Both the position numbers and the translations under genes were made by a program. 64,000 bases of DNA from JAAOII01 sp965207705 (lineage in GTDB: Bacteria > Pseudomonadota > Gammaproteobacteria > CBDBNL01 > JAAOII01). Location of the stretch: contig OZ242292.1 of assembly GCA_965207705.1 (NCBI GenBank), forward strand, positions 434,001 to 498,000, written 5' to 3'. This document shows, one piece after another, positions 7,937 to 16,094 of the stretch; position 1 is the stretch's first letter, and the number at the start of each line of letters is the position of its first letter. The notes below the pieces were generated by a model. The model was not told where the DNA came from and did not search any database. It saw only the letters and a list, made by a program, of their open reading frames with translations.

Positions 7937-9175
7937 TTATTTAGCTTTTTGATGCAAATTAAACGCTTTATGTAAACAGCGGACAGCTAGTTCCAAGTAT
8001 TTTTCTTCCACTATAACCGAAACCTTAATCTCTGAAGTAGAGATGATCTGAATATTTATGCCTTCGTTTGCCAAAGCAGTAAACATTTTTGCCGCAACTC
8101 CAGAATGATTTTTCATTCCTAAGCCAACTACTGAAACCTTGGCAATAGCAGTATCTCCCTTTATTACTCCAGCCCCTAGTTCTTTGCCAAGAGTATTTAC
8201 TATTTGCCTTGCCTTTTTGTAGTCCGATCTGTGGACTGTAAAAGTGAAATCTGTATTGCCTTTGTCACTAATATTTTGGACTATCATATCCACTTCTAAG
8301 TTCTCGTTGCTTACTGCTTGTAATATTTTAGCTGCCATACCTGGTTTGTCTGGCACGCCGCTGACAGTTATCTTTGCTTCATTTTTGTTGTGGGCTATGC
8401 CCGATACTATGGTTTTTTCCATCTCTTCATCTCCTTTTTTAACTACTAATGTTCCTTTCTGGGAAATTCCATCTTTAAAGCTTGATAGAACCCGCAAGGT
8501 TACTCCTTGTCCTGCTGCCAAATTAACTGACCTGCTATGTAAAACTTTGGAACCCAGACCGGCAAGTTCCATCATTTCTTCAAACGTGATTTTTTCCAAT
8601 AAACGGGCGCGCGGTTCTACTCGTGGGTCTGCGGTATAGATTCCATCTACATCCGTATAAATCTGACACTCCTCCGCTTTTATGCTTGCCGCCACAGCCA
8701 CTGCAGTGGTATCCGAACCACCACGTCCTAAGGTGGTAACCTCTCCATCTGGCGCTACTCCTTGAAAACCAGTAATCACCGTAACATATCCGCTATCAAG
8801 TTTTTCTTTTATCTTCTTGCTGCTTACAGATAATATGCGCGCTTTGGTATGATACTGGTCGGTTTTAATTGGAATCTGCCAGCCCATATAGGAATGAGCG
8901 GCTATGTGTCTATGATGCAGCGCTATAGCAAGCAGTGAGCCGCTTACTTGTTCGCCGCTAGATAGCAGGACGTCCAATTCACGACGGCTGGGGTGCTCAG
9001 TAAGTGAGTGGGCGTAATCCTCTAATTTATCTGTCTCTCCGCCCATTGCCGAAACCACGACCGCCACCTGGTCGCCTTGGTCAAGGTGTTTCTTGATGTT
9101 ATCGGCAACTCGGTTAATTCTTTCAAGTGAACCTACAGAGGTGCCGCCGTATTTTTGAACTATTACTCTTGGCAT
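7937..9175 (-). CDS. lysC: Aspartate kinase
   Basis: Phosphorylates aspartate, the first step towards lysine, threonine and methionine. The N-terminal KYGGTSVGS and the region with TLGRGGSDTTAVAVAASI identify the amino-acid kinase domain (about 1-240). Two C-terminal ACT domains (about 265-330 and 345-405) are the expected allosteric sites. At 412 aa it has the length of the Pseudomonas-type monofunctional enzyme. It stands alone between lipB and the D,D-carboxypeptidase; downstream pathway genes are not adjacent, but dapA is present further along the window. Confidence 0.95.
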   Translation of the reverse strand: MPRVIVQKYGGTSVGSLERINRVADNIKKHLDQGDQVAVVVSAMGGETDKLEDYAHSLTEHPSRRELDVLLSSGEQVSGSLLAIALHHRHIAAHSYMGWQIPIKTDQYHTKARILSVSSKKIKEKLDSGYVTVITGFQGVAPDGEVTTLGRGGSDTTAVAVAASIKAEECQIYTDVDGIYTADPRVEPRARLLEKITFEEMMELAGLGSKVLHSRSVNLAAGQGVTLRVLSSFKDGISQKGTLVVKKGDEEMEKTIVSGIAHNKNEAKITVSGVPDKPGMAAKILQAVSNENLEVDMIVQNISDKGNTDFTFTVHRSDYKKARQIVNTLGKELGAGVIKGDTAIAKVSVVGLGMKNHSGVAAKMFTALANEGINIQIISTSEIKVSVIVEEKYLELAVRCLHKAFNLHQKAK

Positions 9176-9244
9176 GGTTTAATTATATGGCGACTTGTAG
9201 ATGACTTGCAGATGACTTGACGCGCTAAGAAAATAACTCACTCT

Positions 9245-10543
9245 CTACAAACCTAAGAATATCATCATTTCATCAAAGGTGCTGCCCAAAAAGCCAGCTG
9301 GAGGAATATTCTCCAGCGCAATTAAAGGGCGTTTGAGAACCTCGCCGCCTTCAAATTCTAATATTAATTCTCCCAGCTGTTCTCCTTTAGAAATTGGCGC
9401 TCGCATAACCCTTGGAGCGTCAATTGTAACGCTAAAACTTTCACGCAGCACAAAAGGAATAGTGGTGTAGAGGTCTTCTGCCAAGCCAACTGCTAATGAA
9501 CCCTTGCTACCTTTGCGAACTCTTATATCCGCAATTTTTTCTTCTTGGCGATAGTGAAGGTATCTGTTGTAATACACATAAGCATAGTTTAGTAACTTTG
9601 ATACCTCAGCGGTGCGCAATTCAATACCACCAGCTCCCATAACTCCAGCAATAAGACGATAACCGCGCACACCAGAGGCAATTAAATTATAGCCAGCTGC
9701 CTTTGTATTACCTGTCTTGATGCCGTCAATCTCATCGCTTGCACGAAATATCAGGGTGTTGCGGTTTCTTTGAGTAATATCATTGTAGGTGTACTGCTTG
9801 AGTCCAAAGTATCTCTTATAAAAAGAGGGGTATTTAGTTATGAGTTCTTTGCATAGAATCATAATGTCGTTGATGCTACATAACATGTCTGGGTCAGGCA
9901 AGCCGTTGCTATTAGTAAAAAAGCAATTTGTCATCCCAAGTGATTGAGCATACTGATTCATTAACACTGCAAAATCATCTTCGTTTCCTGAAATATACTC
10001 CGCCAATGCCACTGCGGCATCATTGCCTGATACTATGATTAAACCGAATAGCAGCTGGTCTACTGTAACCGCTCTATTAGGTTGAATGAACATCTTGGAA
10101 CCTGGGGTATTAAGCGCTTTAACGGAAACAGGCACCTCTGCTTGTAAGTCAATTTTTTTATTATAGATATAATCTGCCACAACATAAGCAGTCATTATTT
10201 TGGCTAAGCTGGCGGGCGGAAACGCCACATCAGCATTATGGGATAGGATTTCCGTATTGGTGTGAGGGTCTACAACCATATAGGCGCGTGAGCTTATATC
10301 AGGACGAACTCGCACCTGCGGCGCTTTATCAAAAGTTGCCGTAATGCTGGAAACACTGGAAACACTACTGACACCTTGCGGGGCTTCCGAGGTTATATTA
10401 TCTTCTTTTACAGAATTAAATGGCAAAGTTTCTTGTAGGTCAACCGCCTGGGTGGGGGCTCTATCAAAGGCAAAGCTAGTGATTGCGCTAGTTGTGCCTA
10501 ACGTAACAATGACAATAGCCGTAGCAAAAGATGCGGAAAACAT
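9245..10543 (-). CDS. dacA: D-alanyl-D-alanine carboxypeptidase (PBP5/6 type)
   Basis: Periplasmic low-molecular-weight penicillin-binding protein that trims the terminal D-Ala of peptidoglycan stems. The active-site motifs are SLAK (Ser near residue 112), SGN in VSGNDAAV, and KTG in DGIKTGNTKAAG. A signal peptide is evident at the N-terminus, and a C-terminal beta-rich domain follows the catalytic domain. An upstream in-frame ATG at 10576 would place the start inside the tRNA-Arg gene, so I chose the ATG at 10543 (432 aa), which begins directly before the hydrophobic signal sequence. About 60 low-complexity residues separate signal peptide and enzyme domain. Confidence 0.94.
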   Translation of the reverse strand: MFSASFATAIVIVTLGTTSAITSFAFDRAPTQAVDLQETLPFNSVKEDNITSEAPQGVSSVSSVSSITATFDKAPQVRVRPDISSRAYMVVDPHTNTEILSHNADVAFPPASLAKIMTAYVVADYIYNKKIDLQAEVPVSVKALNTPGSKMFIQPNRAVTVDQLLFGLIIVSGNDAAVALAEYISGNEDDFAVLMNQYAQSLGMTNCFFTNSNGLPDPDMLCSINDIMILCKELITKYPSFYKRYFGLKQYTYNDITQRNRNTLIFRASDEIDGIKTGNTKAAGYNLIASGVRGYRLIAGVMGAGGIELRTAEVSKLLNYAYVYYNRYLHYRQEEKIADIRVRKGSKGSLAVGLAEDLYTTIPFVLRESFSVTIDAPRVMRAPISKGEQLGELILEFEGGEVLKRPLIALENIPPAGFLGSTFDEMMIFLGL

Positions 10544-10553
10544 GGAATAAAAA

Positions 10554-10627
10554 CGTCCCAGGGATGATTCGAACACCCGACCTACTCCTTAGGAGGGAGT
10601 TGCTCTATCCTGCTGAGCTACTGGGAC
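10554..10627 (-). tRNA. tRNA-Arg (anticodon CCT)
   Basis: A full cloverleaf folds from the minus strand: the acceptor arms GTCCCAG and CTGGGAC pair, the D-arm is GCTC/GAGC, the anticodon stem ACTCC/GGAGT encloses the loop CTCCTAA (anticodon CCT, reading AGG), and the T-arm has loop TTCGAAT. No CCA is encoded. It lies between pgk and the carboxypeptidase gene and shows that the upstream ATG of the latter cannot be the start. Confidence 0.96.
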
Positions 10628-10655
10628 CTGTTTATGTTTAAACTTATATTTATGT

Positions 10656-11840
10656 TTAGGCATCATCCAATACAGCTATACCAGGCAGAGTGCCTTTTTC
10701 AATATATTCTAAGAAAGCTCCTCCGCCAGTAGAAATATAATCAATACCATCGCCTTGACTAAAGCGGCTAATGGCTGCTAGTGTTTCACCACCGCCTGCT
10801 AATGAATAAGCGGGACTATTGCTTATGCTATGGACTAATGATTGAGTGCCAGCGGCGAAGGGTTCTTTTTCAAACACTCCAAGAGGACCATTCCAGATAA
10901 TAGTTTTGGCGGCGTTGATTGCTTCGGCATAGGCGCTCATCGTGCGTTTGCCGACATCTAAAATCATATCCTGTGGCATAACCTCATCCACCAAAACATC
11001 TTTTCCGTTTGGACTGTCAAGTCCCTCCGCTACCACAACATCCACCGGCAACAACACCTGTGTTTTATCAATAATACCCTGCGCCATAAGTTGCAAGTCC
11101 GCTTCGTATAGCGAGTTACCAACCGCTTTGCCAGTGGCAGCAAGAAAGGTATTGGCGATACCGCCACCCACTATAAGGACATCTGCTACATTGGCTAATT
11201 TATCCAATAATCTAAGTTTCTCCCCAACTTTTGCTCCGCCAACTATTGCCAGCACGGGATGGGGGGGATTATCCAGCGCTTTGTTTAACGCCTCTATCTC
11301 TTTTTGCAGCAGTAAGCCAGCGCAGGATAAGGGCGCATAACGAGCCACTCCTTCAGTAGAGGCATGAGCGCGATGGGCGCTACCAAAAGCATCCATTACA
11401 AAAACATCACATAATTGCGCCAGTGATTGCGCCAATTGAGGGTCGTTATTGGTTTCGCCCTGCCAAAATCTAGTGTTTTCTAACATAACAATATCATTGT
11501 TAGCCAACGCAGCAGGGGCTTCCGTAATAGAAGCATGCTCTATCTTTACATTGAGTAGTTCACTTAATCTGGCGGCAACTGGAGCAAGTGAGAATTGTGG
11601 TTGTTCGGCGGCGGATTTGCTGCTATCAGGGCGTCCTAGATGAGACATTATAATAATCTTCCCCTCTTTATTCTTCCCCTCTTTATTCTTCCCCCCTTGT
11701 TGTAAAGCCAAGCGAATAGTCGGCAACGATGCCGTTATGCGGGTGTCGTCAAGTATTTTGCCATCCTTTATTGGAACATTTAAGTCCAAACGTATTAGGA
11801 CTTTTTTCCCTTTAAGGGTGATATCACGGATAAATTTCAT
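10656..11840 (-). CDS. pgk: Phosphoglycerate kinase
   Basis: Glycolytic enzyme converting 1,3-bisphosphoglycerate and ADP to 3-phosphoglycerate and ATP. The N-terminus contains VLIRLDLNVPIKDGKI, and the nucleotide-binding end has TGGGAFLEYIEKGTLPG; both are diagnostic. An insertion of about a dozen residues (GGKNKEGKNKEGK, about 50-62) in the N-terminal domain comes from a 15-bp direct repeat at 11660-11695. No gap, fba or pyk gene is adjacent, so the gene is isolated from the usual glycolytic cluster. Confidence 0.97.
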   Translation of the reverse strand: MKFIRDITLKGKKVLIRLDLNVPIKDGKILDDTRITASLPTIRLALQQGGKNKEGKNKEGKIIIMSHLGRPDSSKSAAEQPQFSLAPVAARLSELLNVKIEHASITEAPAALANNDIVMLENTRFWQGETNNDPQLAQSLAQLCDVFVMDAFGSAHRAHASTEGVARYAPLSCAGLLLQKEIEALNKALDNPPHPVLAIVGGAKVGEKLRLLDKLANVADVLIVGGGIANTFLAATGKAVGNSLYEADLQLMAQGIIDKTQVLLPVDVVVAEGLDSPNGKDVLVDEVMPQDMILDVGKRTMSAYAEAINAAKTIIWNGPLGVFEKEPFAAGTQSLVHSISNSPAYSLAGGGETLAAISRFSQGDGIDYISTGGGAFLEYIEKGTLPGIAVLDDA

Positions 11841-11903
11841 ATTTTAATATTGTATATCATTTAACCACTGGACACAGGGGGAATTGCAAGTATAGCGAAA
11901 TAT

Positions 11904-13265
11904 CTATTGTGAGACGACTCTGCCAATGATGATAATCGCGGGGGAAGTAATACTACTTGCTTGCATTTCTTGGGTTAGCGATTTCAGTTCTGTTCTCAAA
12001 ATATTTTGTTCGGGGAAGCCAGATTTTTCAATCACAATGGCAGGCATTTGCTTATCCATTCCCGCATCTAAAAGTTCCGCCACTCCTAAAGCAATATTTT
12101 CTACCCCCATATAAATCACTAAGGTTCTATCATCACGAGCATTATCACGCAGGATTTGAACAATATAAGGAGCAAGTTTATGAGTGTTGGTAGTAGATGA
12201 TTTCATACTATGCAAACTCAAGAATACCACTCCGCAGGCGGCAGTCCTGCTGGTTAGAGGGACATTAGCATAGGCAGCGCAATCCAAAGCTGCAGTTAAA
12301 CCAGGGGATATATGAAAGGTCACTGCGTGGGAACGAAGATATTCCATCTCTTCGGCAAGGCGACCAAAAATAGCTGGGTCGCCTCCTTTTAAACGTAATA
12401 CTTTTTTACCTTGCTTAGCGAACTTCACCATCATTTGGTTAATTTGAATCTGCGTGATATCGGGCTTGCCTACAGGGACAACTGTTGCGTCGCGCCGCGC
12501 CATTTGCAGGACTTCATTGCTTACTAATCTGTCGTGCATTATTATGTCGGCACTGTGCATGAGACGTAGGGTTCTTAAGGTTAGAGTGTCGGCGCTGCCA
12601 GGACCCGCCCCTGCCAGCCATACCATGCCAGCCGTTGATAAGTTGTCCATAATCTGCTGGGCAACTTGTAATGCTTTATCCTTTTCTCCTTGATGAAGCA
12701 AGTCGGCAGCGCTGCTATCCCATAGCTCTTCATAAAAATGGCGGCGGCTTTCTTCTGGCAACTTTGCTTTTACAGCATTGCGTAGCTCGCTCATAAACTC
12801 TGCCATTTTGCCATGGTGCGTGGGCAAGCGGGCTTCTAAGTCCTCGCGCAAACGACGCGCCGCTACTGGAGATTTTCCACCGCTGGAAACAGCAACCAAT
12901 AGAGGGTCGCGGTCAACAATTGCTGGAGTAATAAAACTGCATAGTGGTTGGTTGTCCACTACATTGACCGGAATATTATGCGCGCTTGCCAGAGAATTAA
13001 TTTCTTGCTGCAGTTGGCTATCATCCACCGCAACAAAAATCAAGGTTGTATCTTTAATGTCATCTGCAACAAACTTTCTTTGTTGGATGGGTAGTTTCTC
13101 TTTGTTAAGCAGCTGTTGAAGTTCAGGAGTTATATCAGGGGCAACCACAGCGGGCTTGCCGCCTGCCGCCAAAATGAGTTTAATCTTGCGAAAAGCAATA
13201 ATGCCCCCCCCTACTACCAATATCCGTTTACCTCTGATATCTAAGAAAAGTGGAAAGTAGTCCAA
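11904..13265 (-). CDS. cysG: Siroheme synthase CysG
   Basis: Trifunctional enzyme making siroheme, the cofactor of sulfite reductase. The N-terminal part (about 1-200) is the precorrin-2 dehydrogenase/ferrochelatase, with GGGIIAFRKIKLIL; the C-terminal part (about 210-450) is uroporphyrinogen-III methyltransferase, with GAGPGSADTLTLRTLR and LKGGDPAIFGR. The start is TTG at 13265, directly after the TAG of the DUF934 gene, and the resulting N-terminus MDYFPLFLDIRGK aligns with the E. coli protein. Its place beside the reductase gene fits its role. Confidence 0.95.
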   Translation of the reverse strand: MDYFPLFLDIRGKRILVVGGGIIAFRKIKLILAAGGKPAVVAPDITPELQQLLNKEKLPIQQRKFVADDIKDTTLIFVAVDDSQLQQEINSLASAHNIPVNVVDNQPLCSFITPAIVDRDPLLVAVSSGGKSPVAARRLREDLEARLPTHHGKMAEFMSELRNAVKAKLPEESRRHFYEELWDSSAADLLHQGEKDKALQVAQQIMDNLSTAGMVWLAGAGPGSADTLTLRTLRLMHSADIIMHDRLVSNEVLQMARRDATVVPVGKPDITQIQINQMMVKFAKQGKKVLRLKGGDPAIFGRLAEEMEYLRSHAVTFHISPGLTAALDCAAYANVPLTSRTAACGVVFLSLHSMKSSTTNTHKLAPYIVQILRDNARDDRTLVIYMGVENIALGVAELLDAGMDKQMPAIVIEKSGFPEQNILRTELKSLTQEMQASSITSPAIIIIGRVVSQ

Positions 13266-13844
13266 CTAACTAACTTTTTCTGTTTGCGGTAATAATCTTT
13301 TTTCTATGACAGTAGTGCTTTTATCAGTAGATTTTTGATAAACCTCACTAAATGGGGAAATCGTCTTTACTAAATCTTCAAGGTCGGAGGGTGATTCATC
13401 TTGTATAACAAAGGTGTTAAACCCGCACCTTAACAAGAAGTAAATCTGGTCTATAAGGTAATCTCCAATCGCTCGTATTTCGCCTTGATACTTGTATTGC
13501 GCTCTGAGGCGTGCCGCCAAGCTGTAACATCTGCCGTCTTTGACATTGGGAATATTGAGTTGCAGGAGAGATATTTTGTGCAATTCTTCCTCGTTACCAA
13601 GTTTGGCTACCAGTTCGTCTGCGGGCAATTCGGGGTTTAGTTCCAGTCCTATATTAGGGAATTGTTGCAGCAAGGAAGTGCGCTTTTCTACGCTATAGTT
13701 AAGCCAGGTATCCGCAGATATGATGCTGTGGTTGGATGTGATTTCCTTGTTTTCTTCATTATCCTCATTATCCTCATTATCTAAGACGCGCTGCCAAGGG
13801 TCGTTTTCAATCGGAGCTGCTTTTGAGTTAATTAACAATGTCAT
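13266..13844 (-). CDS. DUF934 family protein of the sulfite-reduction cluster
   Basis: Resembles DUF934 proteins commonly encoded downstream of ferredoxin-type nitrite/sulfite reductases; their exact role is not settled. The core (about residues 40-170) contains NIGLELNPELPADELV, SLAARLRAQYKYQGEIRAIGDYLIDQIYFLLRCGFNTF, typical of the family. Near the N-terminus a run of Asp/Asn/Glu (DNEDNEDNEEN) is encoded by 9-bp tandem repeats at about 13755-13785. It is directly adjacent to cysG and 43 bp from the reductase gene, so the three probably form one unit. Confidence 0.88.
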   Translation of the reverse strand: MTLLINSKAAPIENDPWQRVLDNEDNEDNEENKEITSNHSIISADTWLNYSVEKRTSLLQQFPNIGLELNPELPADELVAKLGNEEELHKISLLQLNIPNVKDGRCYSLAARLRAQYKYQGEIRAIGDYLIDQIYFLLRCGFNTFVIQDESPSDLEDLVKTISPFSEVYQKSTDKSTTVIEKRLLPQTEKVS

Positions 13845-13887
13845 TGTTAAATACTAGGCGAGGAAAATAATAATTGGCTAATTTGCA

Positions 13888-15543
13888 TTAGCTCTGATAA
13901 ACCTTTTGTTTGAAAGGAGTTATGCCTATGCGATTATAGGTTTCTAAAAAATTCTCTCCTTCCTCACGCTTGTCCTTATACACATCAAGTATTTTTCTTA
14001 GAGTGGGGGCAACTTGGTCTTTAGGAAGCGCCGCGCCCAATACTTTACCCAACGCCGCAGAGTTAGCAGAACTGCCACCGAGCTGGATTTGATACCACTC
14101 TATGCCATGCTTTTCAACCCCAAGGATACCTATATTACCGGCATGATGATGAGCGCAGGCGTTCATGCAACCAGACATATTAACCCGAATATCACCAAGG
14201 TCGTGAAGATAATCAAGGTCGCGAAAAGCATCATTTATTTGGGTGGCAATCTCAATTGTTCCAGCATTTGCCAAACTGCAGAAATCCAATCCTGGACAGC
14301 AAATTACATCTGTGAGAGTGCCTATATTTGGAGTGGCAAGATTAATCTTGTCAAGTTGTTGCCATAGTTCGTAAAGTCGCGAACGAGGGACGTCGGCAAA
14401 TACTAAGTTCTGAGTGTGTGTGACTCGCAGCTCGTCAAAAGAATATTCTGTGGCAAGGTCGGCAACCTGTTCCATCTGCTCTGCGGTCATATCGCCAGGC
14501 GCCAAATCAGGATGCTTAAGTGAAAGGTATACTGCCCTATAACCTGCAACTTTGTGCGCTGCAGTATTATGATTAAACCAACGCAAGAAATCTTTATCAT
14601 CTTTATGCTTCTCCTCAGGCGCCTCACTTAATGCCTCTTCTTTGTCATATTGCTGAGGCATGAAAAAAGCGCGGATTTCGGCAACATAGTCAGCGCTTAG
14701 CAGCAATGACTCATCATCTTTTATTCTGTTCCATTCAGCATCAACCTGCTTTTTGAATTCGGCAATGCCAAGCGCGCTAACTAAAATCTTAATCCGCGCC
14801 TTGTAGATGTTATCGCGTCTGCCGTGTTCATTGTAGGTGCGCATAATTGCTTCTAAATATGAAAGAAGATGCTTCTCTTCAAGAAACTCATTTATTACCT
14901 TGCCAATGATTGGAGTTCTGCCAAGCCCGCCGCCTACCAAAACCTGTAGCCCTGTTTCTCCCTTTTTATTCTTGTGCAGATATATGCCGATGTCGTGAAA
15001 TTGAGTCGCCGCCCTATCATAAGATGCTCCAGATATTGCAATTTTAAACTTGCGTGGCAAGAAAGAAAATTCGGGGTGAAAGGTTGACCATTGACGAATA
15101 ATTTCGCAATAAACACGCGGGTCGTCCAGCTCATCTGGAGATACTCCAGCTAGATGGTCTGCAGTGACATTGCGGATGCAGTTGCCGCTAGTTTGAATGG
15201 CATGCATTTCAACTTCCGCCAGTGACTCAAGAATATCAGGAACTTCTTCAAGCTTGGGCCAGTTCAACTGTAGATTCTGCCGAGTGGTGAAGTGCCCGCT
15301 TCCTTTGTCGTATTTGTGAGTAATATGCCCCAAGCGCCGCAACTGCTTGGAAGAAAGCAAACCATAAGGGATTGCTATTCGTAGCATAGGAGCATGGGTT
15401 TGAATGTATAGCCCATTCATTAATCTGAGAGGGCGAAATTGGTCATCAGTTAGCTTGCCTGCTAGATATCTTTTGGTCTGCAAACGATACTGAGCTACGC
15501 GCTCTAAGACAAGTTGCTTATCGTAATTATTGTATTGATACAT
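13888..15543 (-). CDS. cysI: Sulfite/nitrite reductase hemoprotein (siroheme, 4Fe-4S)
   Basis: Reduces sulfite to sulfide in assimilation (nitrite reduction is less likely, given neighbours). Features are RLMNGLYIQTHAPMLRIAIPYG at the N-terminus, the region with HFTTRQNLQLNW, and cysteine pairs in CCPGLDFCSLANAGT (about 413-427) and GCMNACAHHH (about 455-464), which bind the coupled 4Fe-4S and siroheme. At 551 aa with no fused flavoprotein, an external electron donor is needed; a ferredoxin gene lies just upstream (15636-15965). Confidence 0.94.
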   Translation of the reverse strand: MYQYNNYDKQLVLERVAQYRLQTKRYLAGKLTDDQFRPLRLMNGLYIQTHAPMLRIAIPYGLLSSKQLRRLGHITHKYDKGSGHFTTRQNLQLNWPKLEEVPDILESLAEVEMHAIQTSGNCIRNVTADHLAGVSPDELDDPRVYCEIIRQWSTFHPEFSFLPRKFKIAISGASYDRAATQFHDIGIYLHKNKKGETGLQVLVGGGLGRTPIIGKVINEFLEEKHLLSYLEAIMRTYNEHGRRDNIYKARIKILVSALGIAEFKKQVDAEWNRIKDDESLLLSADYVAEIRAFFMPQQYDKEEALSEAPEEKHKDDKDFLRWFNHNTAAHKVAGYRAVYLSLKHPDLAPGDMTAEQMEQVADLATEYSFDELRVTHTQNLVFADVPRSRLYELWQQLDKINLATPNIGTLTDVICCPGLDFCSLANAGTIEIATQINDAFRDLDYLHDLGDIRVNMSGCMNACAHHHAGNIGILGVEKHGIEWYQIQLGGSSANSAALGKVLGAALPKDQVAPTLRKILDVYKDKREEGENFLETYNRIGITPFKQKVYQS

Positions 15544-15635
15544 TTCTTGTTGTGGTATTGCTTGCTCCAGTATTCATATCTCCCGCGCTCATATATTCAC
15601 TCATATATTCACTCATATTTTTACGTATAGTACAT

Positions 15636-15965
15636 TCAGCGAATGAGTTTATCCTCTCTATCAGCCACAGAAATATTTGCCCATTTATCTGCATCCTCAA
15701 GGGCATCTATTACTTCTGTTATGGGTTCCCATTCTTTTGCTAATTCAGCATTAAGTGCGATGTAATGTTCTTGTCCTGCGGGAACTTCTTCTTCAGGGTA
15801 AATTGCATCTACGGGACATTCAGGAACACATAGATGACAATCAACACATAGCTCGGGGTCAATGGCAAGAAAATTTTCTCCCTCCGTAAAACAATCTACT
15901 GGACAAACTGCCACACAATCGGTGTATTTACAATTAATGCAAGCACCAGTTACAACATAAGTCAT
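15636..15965 (-). CDS. fdxA: Seven-iron ferredoxin FdxA
   Basis: Small electron carrier with a 3Fe-4S and a 4Fe-4S cluster. The cysteine patterns are CINCKYTDCVAVCPVDCF (residues 9-26) and CVDCHLCVPECPV (about 39-51), followed by the acidic C-terminal extension that is typical of the Azotobacter FdI/FdxA type. Length of 109 aa is normal. Located directly upstream of the sulfite reductase gene, it is a plausible but unproven electron donor. A good ribosome-binding site (AAAGGAG) precedes the ATG. Confidence 0.95.
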   Translation of the reverse strand: MTYVVTGACINCKYTDCVAVCPVDCFTEGENFLAIDPELCVDCHLCVPECPVDAIYPEEEVPAGQEHYIALNAELAKEWEPITEVIDALEDADKWANISVADREDKLIR

Positions 15966-15998
15966 TTGATTTTAATTACTCCTTTCAATAATATAATA

Positions 15999-16038
15999 AC
16001 AACAGGTTGCTCAATGGATTTAAACCTGTCCCTGTTGT
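15999..16038. promoter_or_regulatory. Inverted repeat in the fdxA leader
   Basis: Perfect 8-bp arms ACAACAGG (15999-16006) and CCTGTTGT (16031-16038) enclose 24 bp upstream of fdxA. It could be a hairpin in the fdxA leader, a regulator site, or part of the terminator of the Fic-YggS gene that ends upstream. There is no U-run on the minus strand directly after it. Confidence 0.4.
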
Positions 16039-16094
16039 AATTATACATAAATTTTAACCTTAGCGAGTAAATTATAATTATTAATGTTAATGCC

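Noticed and set aside
10544..10576. Upstream ATG extending the D,D-carboxypeptidase
   Set aside because: It would start inside the tRNA-Arg gene and add residues before an otherwise good signal peptide.
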